Positions 62,527 through 64,000 of a stretch of DNA of 64,000 bases are shown here, piece after piece (the stretch's first letter is position 1; each line of letters starts with the position of its first letter). This DNA is from DATFVA01 sp963774455 (GTDB taxonomy: Bacteria > Bacteroidota > Ignavibacteria > Ignavibacteriales > Ignavibacteriaceae), in the NCBI GenBank assembly GCA_963774455.1, contig CAVZFD010000003.1:682001-746000 (forward strand). The letters are read 5' to 3'. The notes beneath the pieces were generated by a model. The model saw only the letters and a program-made list of their open reading frames with translations, searched no databases and was not told the DNA's origin. The position numbers and the translations under genes are program-made.

Positions 62527-64000
62527 CTATTCCGGTATCGTAATTATAAATTCCGTGTACTTTCCTTCCTCACTTTCAAATTTAATTTCTCCGTTGTGTT
62601 GTTTCACTATTATATCATAGCTCAGAGATAAACCCAAACCCGTACCTTCACCAGTTGGTTTAGTTGTAAAGAACGGATTAAATAATTTGTCCCTTATCTC
62701 TTCCGGTATTCCCATACCATTATCTTTAATATGGATTTCGACTTTATCCTTTAGGTTTTTTGTTGATACTTTGAGTACCGGTACAAAATCTATTTCATTT
62801 ATTTTCTTTTTTTCATTTGCAGCATAACAGGCATTGTTAACTAAATTCAGAAATACTCTGCTGATATCCTGCGGAACAACATTCATTTTTTCTAAATTAT
62901 TATCGTAATCCTTTTCAATGGTAATGTTGAATTCTTTATTCTGTGCTCTCAAACCGTGGTAAGCAAGAGTAACATACTGATCGAGAAGATCATTTATATC
63001 AGTCAAAACTTTTTCGCCGGTAGTTCCTCTTGAATGCAGAAGCATTCCTTTTACAATTGAATCCGCGCGTTTACCGTGCTGATTTATCTTTTCAAGATTT
63101 TGTTTCAAATTTTCAACTATTTCCTTAACACCTTCGCTGCTATTGCTGTTTAATTCGGTCTGCATTTCGTCCAGCAGCTCAGTGCTTATCTCAGAAAAAT
63201 TATTAATAAAGTTTAGAGGATTTTTAATTTCGTGAGCAATTCCGGCAGTAAGTTCACCAAGCGATGCCATCTTTTCTGAATGAATGAGTTGTGCTTGAGT
63301 TGATTTTAGTTCAGTCAGTGTTTCTTCCACATTTTTTTTCTGTACTTCAATTTCATCTTTTTGTTTTTGCAAAAGTTTGTTTGCTTTCTTCCGGTTACGA
63401 TTATTTCTATAAAGTAGAAATGCTATTAGAAGAAGCACAACTAATCCTGCGATCAAACCATAAGTTCTGATTTTATTTTGTAATTGTATTTTATCCTGTT
63501 CAATTTCCTGCTGGCGAATTTGTTCGCGGAAACTGAATGTTTGCATGTCCTTTGCTTTTTGAGCAGTATACAGTGAATCTTTTGTATTGATAGAAAGCCT
63601 GAAGTATTTATATACGCTGTCTTTAGTATCCGTTTTTTCATATGACTTATACATATATTCATAAGCCCTTAACACCTGATCCTTAAAACCATATTCACTT
63701 GACAGTTCAACTGCCATCTGTGCATAATATCTTGCGCTGTCCAGTTGGTTTGTCTCCAGGAAAATTTGTGCGAGGTCATTAAGATCCCATGAAATCCCAT
63801 GATAATTATCAATAGCTTTTGCAATCCGTATAGATTTCTTAATAAAAGGGATTGCTTTATCATATTCTTTTTTGGCAATATAACATTCGCCTAAGGTGCT
63901 GACTGAAGTGGAAAGGTTCAGTGAATCGTTGTTCTCATAATCAGAGTCAACTGCCTTTTGTGCGTATATCAAACCCGAATCAGGCTTATTCATTTCGTTA
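62527..64000 (-). CDS. TPR-containing sensor histidine kinase, partial at window edge
   Basis: The frame is still open at the window end (codons before the first visible ATG at 63993 are sense), so the N-terminus is missing. Visible parts, numbered from that ATG: TPR repeats at 1-150 (YIAKKEYDKAIPFIKKSI), one membrane helix at about 179-196, a coiled coil to 235, the dimerisation/phosphorylation box with H254 in GIAHEIKNPLNF, and the ATPase domain with NLVNNACYAA (N box), DNGMGIPEE and GEGTGLGLSLSYDI. TPR-sensor kinases of this layout are common in Bacteroidota-type genomes. It likely phosphorylates the two receivers downstream. Confidence 0.93.
   Translation of the reverse strand, partial: NEMNKPDSGLIYAQKAVDSDYENNDSLNLSTSVSTLGECYIAKKEYDKAIPFIKKSIRIAKAIDNYHGISWDLNDLAQIFLETNQLDSARYYAQMAVELSSEYGFKDQVLRAYEYMYKSYEKTDTKDSVYKYFRLSINTKDSLYTAQKAKDMQTFSFREQIRQQEIEQDKIQLQNKIRTYGLIAGLVVLLLIAFLLYRNNRNRKKANKLLQKQKDEIEVQKKNVEETLTELKSTQAQLIHSEKMASLGELTAGIAHEIKNPLNFINNFSEISTELLDEMQTELNSNSSEGVKEIVENLKQNLEKINQHGKRADSIVKGMLLHSRGTTGEKVLTDINDLLDQYVTLAYHGLRAQNKEFNITIEKDYDNNLEKMNVVPQDISRVFLNLVNNACYAANEKKKINEIDFVPVLKVSTKNLKDKVEIHIKDNGMGIPEEIRDKLFNPFFTTKPTGEGTGLGLSLSYDIIVKQHNGEIKFESEEGKYTEFIITIPE

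Overview
The window looks like a chromosomal contig from the Ignavibacteria / Bacteroidota-Chlorobiota (FCB) lineage. Two secreted proteins end in the type IX secretion (T9SS) sorting domain with the NPFNP signature typical of that group. The first gene is the PglZ half of PorX, a T9SS regulator. TonB-dependent receptors, DUF1573 repeats and AT-rich genes that favour AGA/AGG for arginine point the same way. Gene families below are recognised by reading translated sequence; no database search was run.

Regions. 1-5.7 kb: housekeeping genes (porX 3' part with an apparent frameshift, tsaE, tsaB, a DUF1573 protein, accD, panC, and convergent coaX and birA). 5.8-9.1 kb: stress genes (hsp20, dnaK, a second hsp20) associated with a recurring 20-21 bp palindrome-containing motif. 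9.3-13.9 kb: an HGSNAT-like acyltransferase, ruvB, an M1 peptidase, csbD. 13.9-18.9 kb: a phosphorus-acquisition run (phnDCE-like transporter, pstB, phoU) and a TetR regulator. 18.9-19.4 kb: a repeat-rich intergenic region. 19.4-25.6 kb: a heme-type TonB receptor with a small anchored partner, a CPBP protease, an unknown outer-membrane protein and a T9SS cargo protein. 25.66-26.29 kb: a scrambled remnant built from pieces of pstB, pstA and the CPBP protease gene. 26.4-41.4 kb: a ten-gene, single-strand, CGN-arginine-rich block that looks foreign. 41.4-46.3 kb: oprO/P-like porin-pstSCAB on the minus strand. 46.4-60.7 kb: YtxH, DUF116, rhomboid, a PIG-L deacetylase/small membrane protein/sodium symporter operon, a second small-protein + TonB-receptor pair, two overlapping tiny membrane ORFs, an AsmA-like protein and a T9SS cargo protein. 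60.8-64 kb: a two-component cluster (TPR histidine kinase, lone receiver, receiver-PP2C phosphatase).

How genes work together. The 26.4-41.4 kb block encodes glycogen phosphorylase, phosphoglucomutase, class I aldolase, phosphoketolase and acetate kinase. Together these could turn glycogen into acetyl phosphate and ATP. A proton-pumping P-type ATPase carrying a C-terminal DUF2934, an HPF-like protein, a soluble cytochrome c and a Cyc2-like cytochrome-porin accompany them, which suggests an energy-limitation survival module. Phosphorus acquisition is split between two loci that share an almost identical TTAAC-N6-TTAAC element, a likely Pho box. The least-described signals are: a family of about 180-residue anchored proteins with a PPPR tail, each next to a TonB receptor; a 50-residue membrane protein translationally coupled to a symporter; the scrambled duplication at the island edge; and a structured intergenic element at 19.06-19.36 kb with a micro-ORF.
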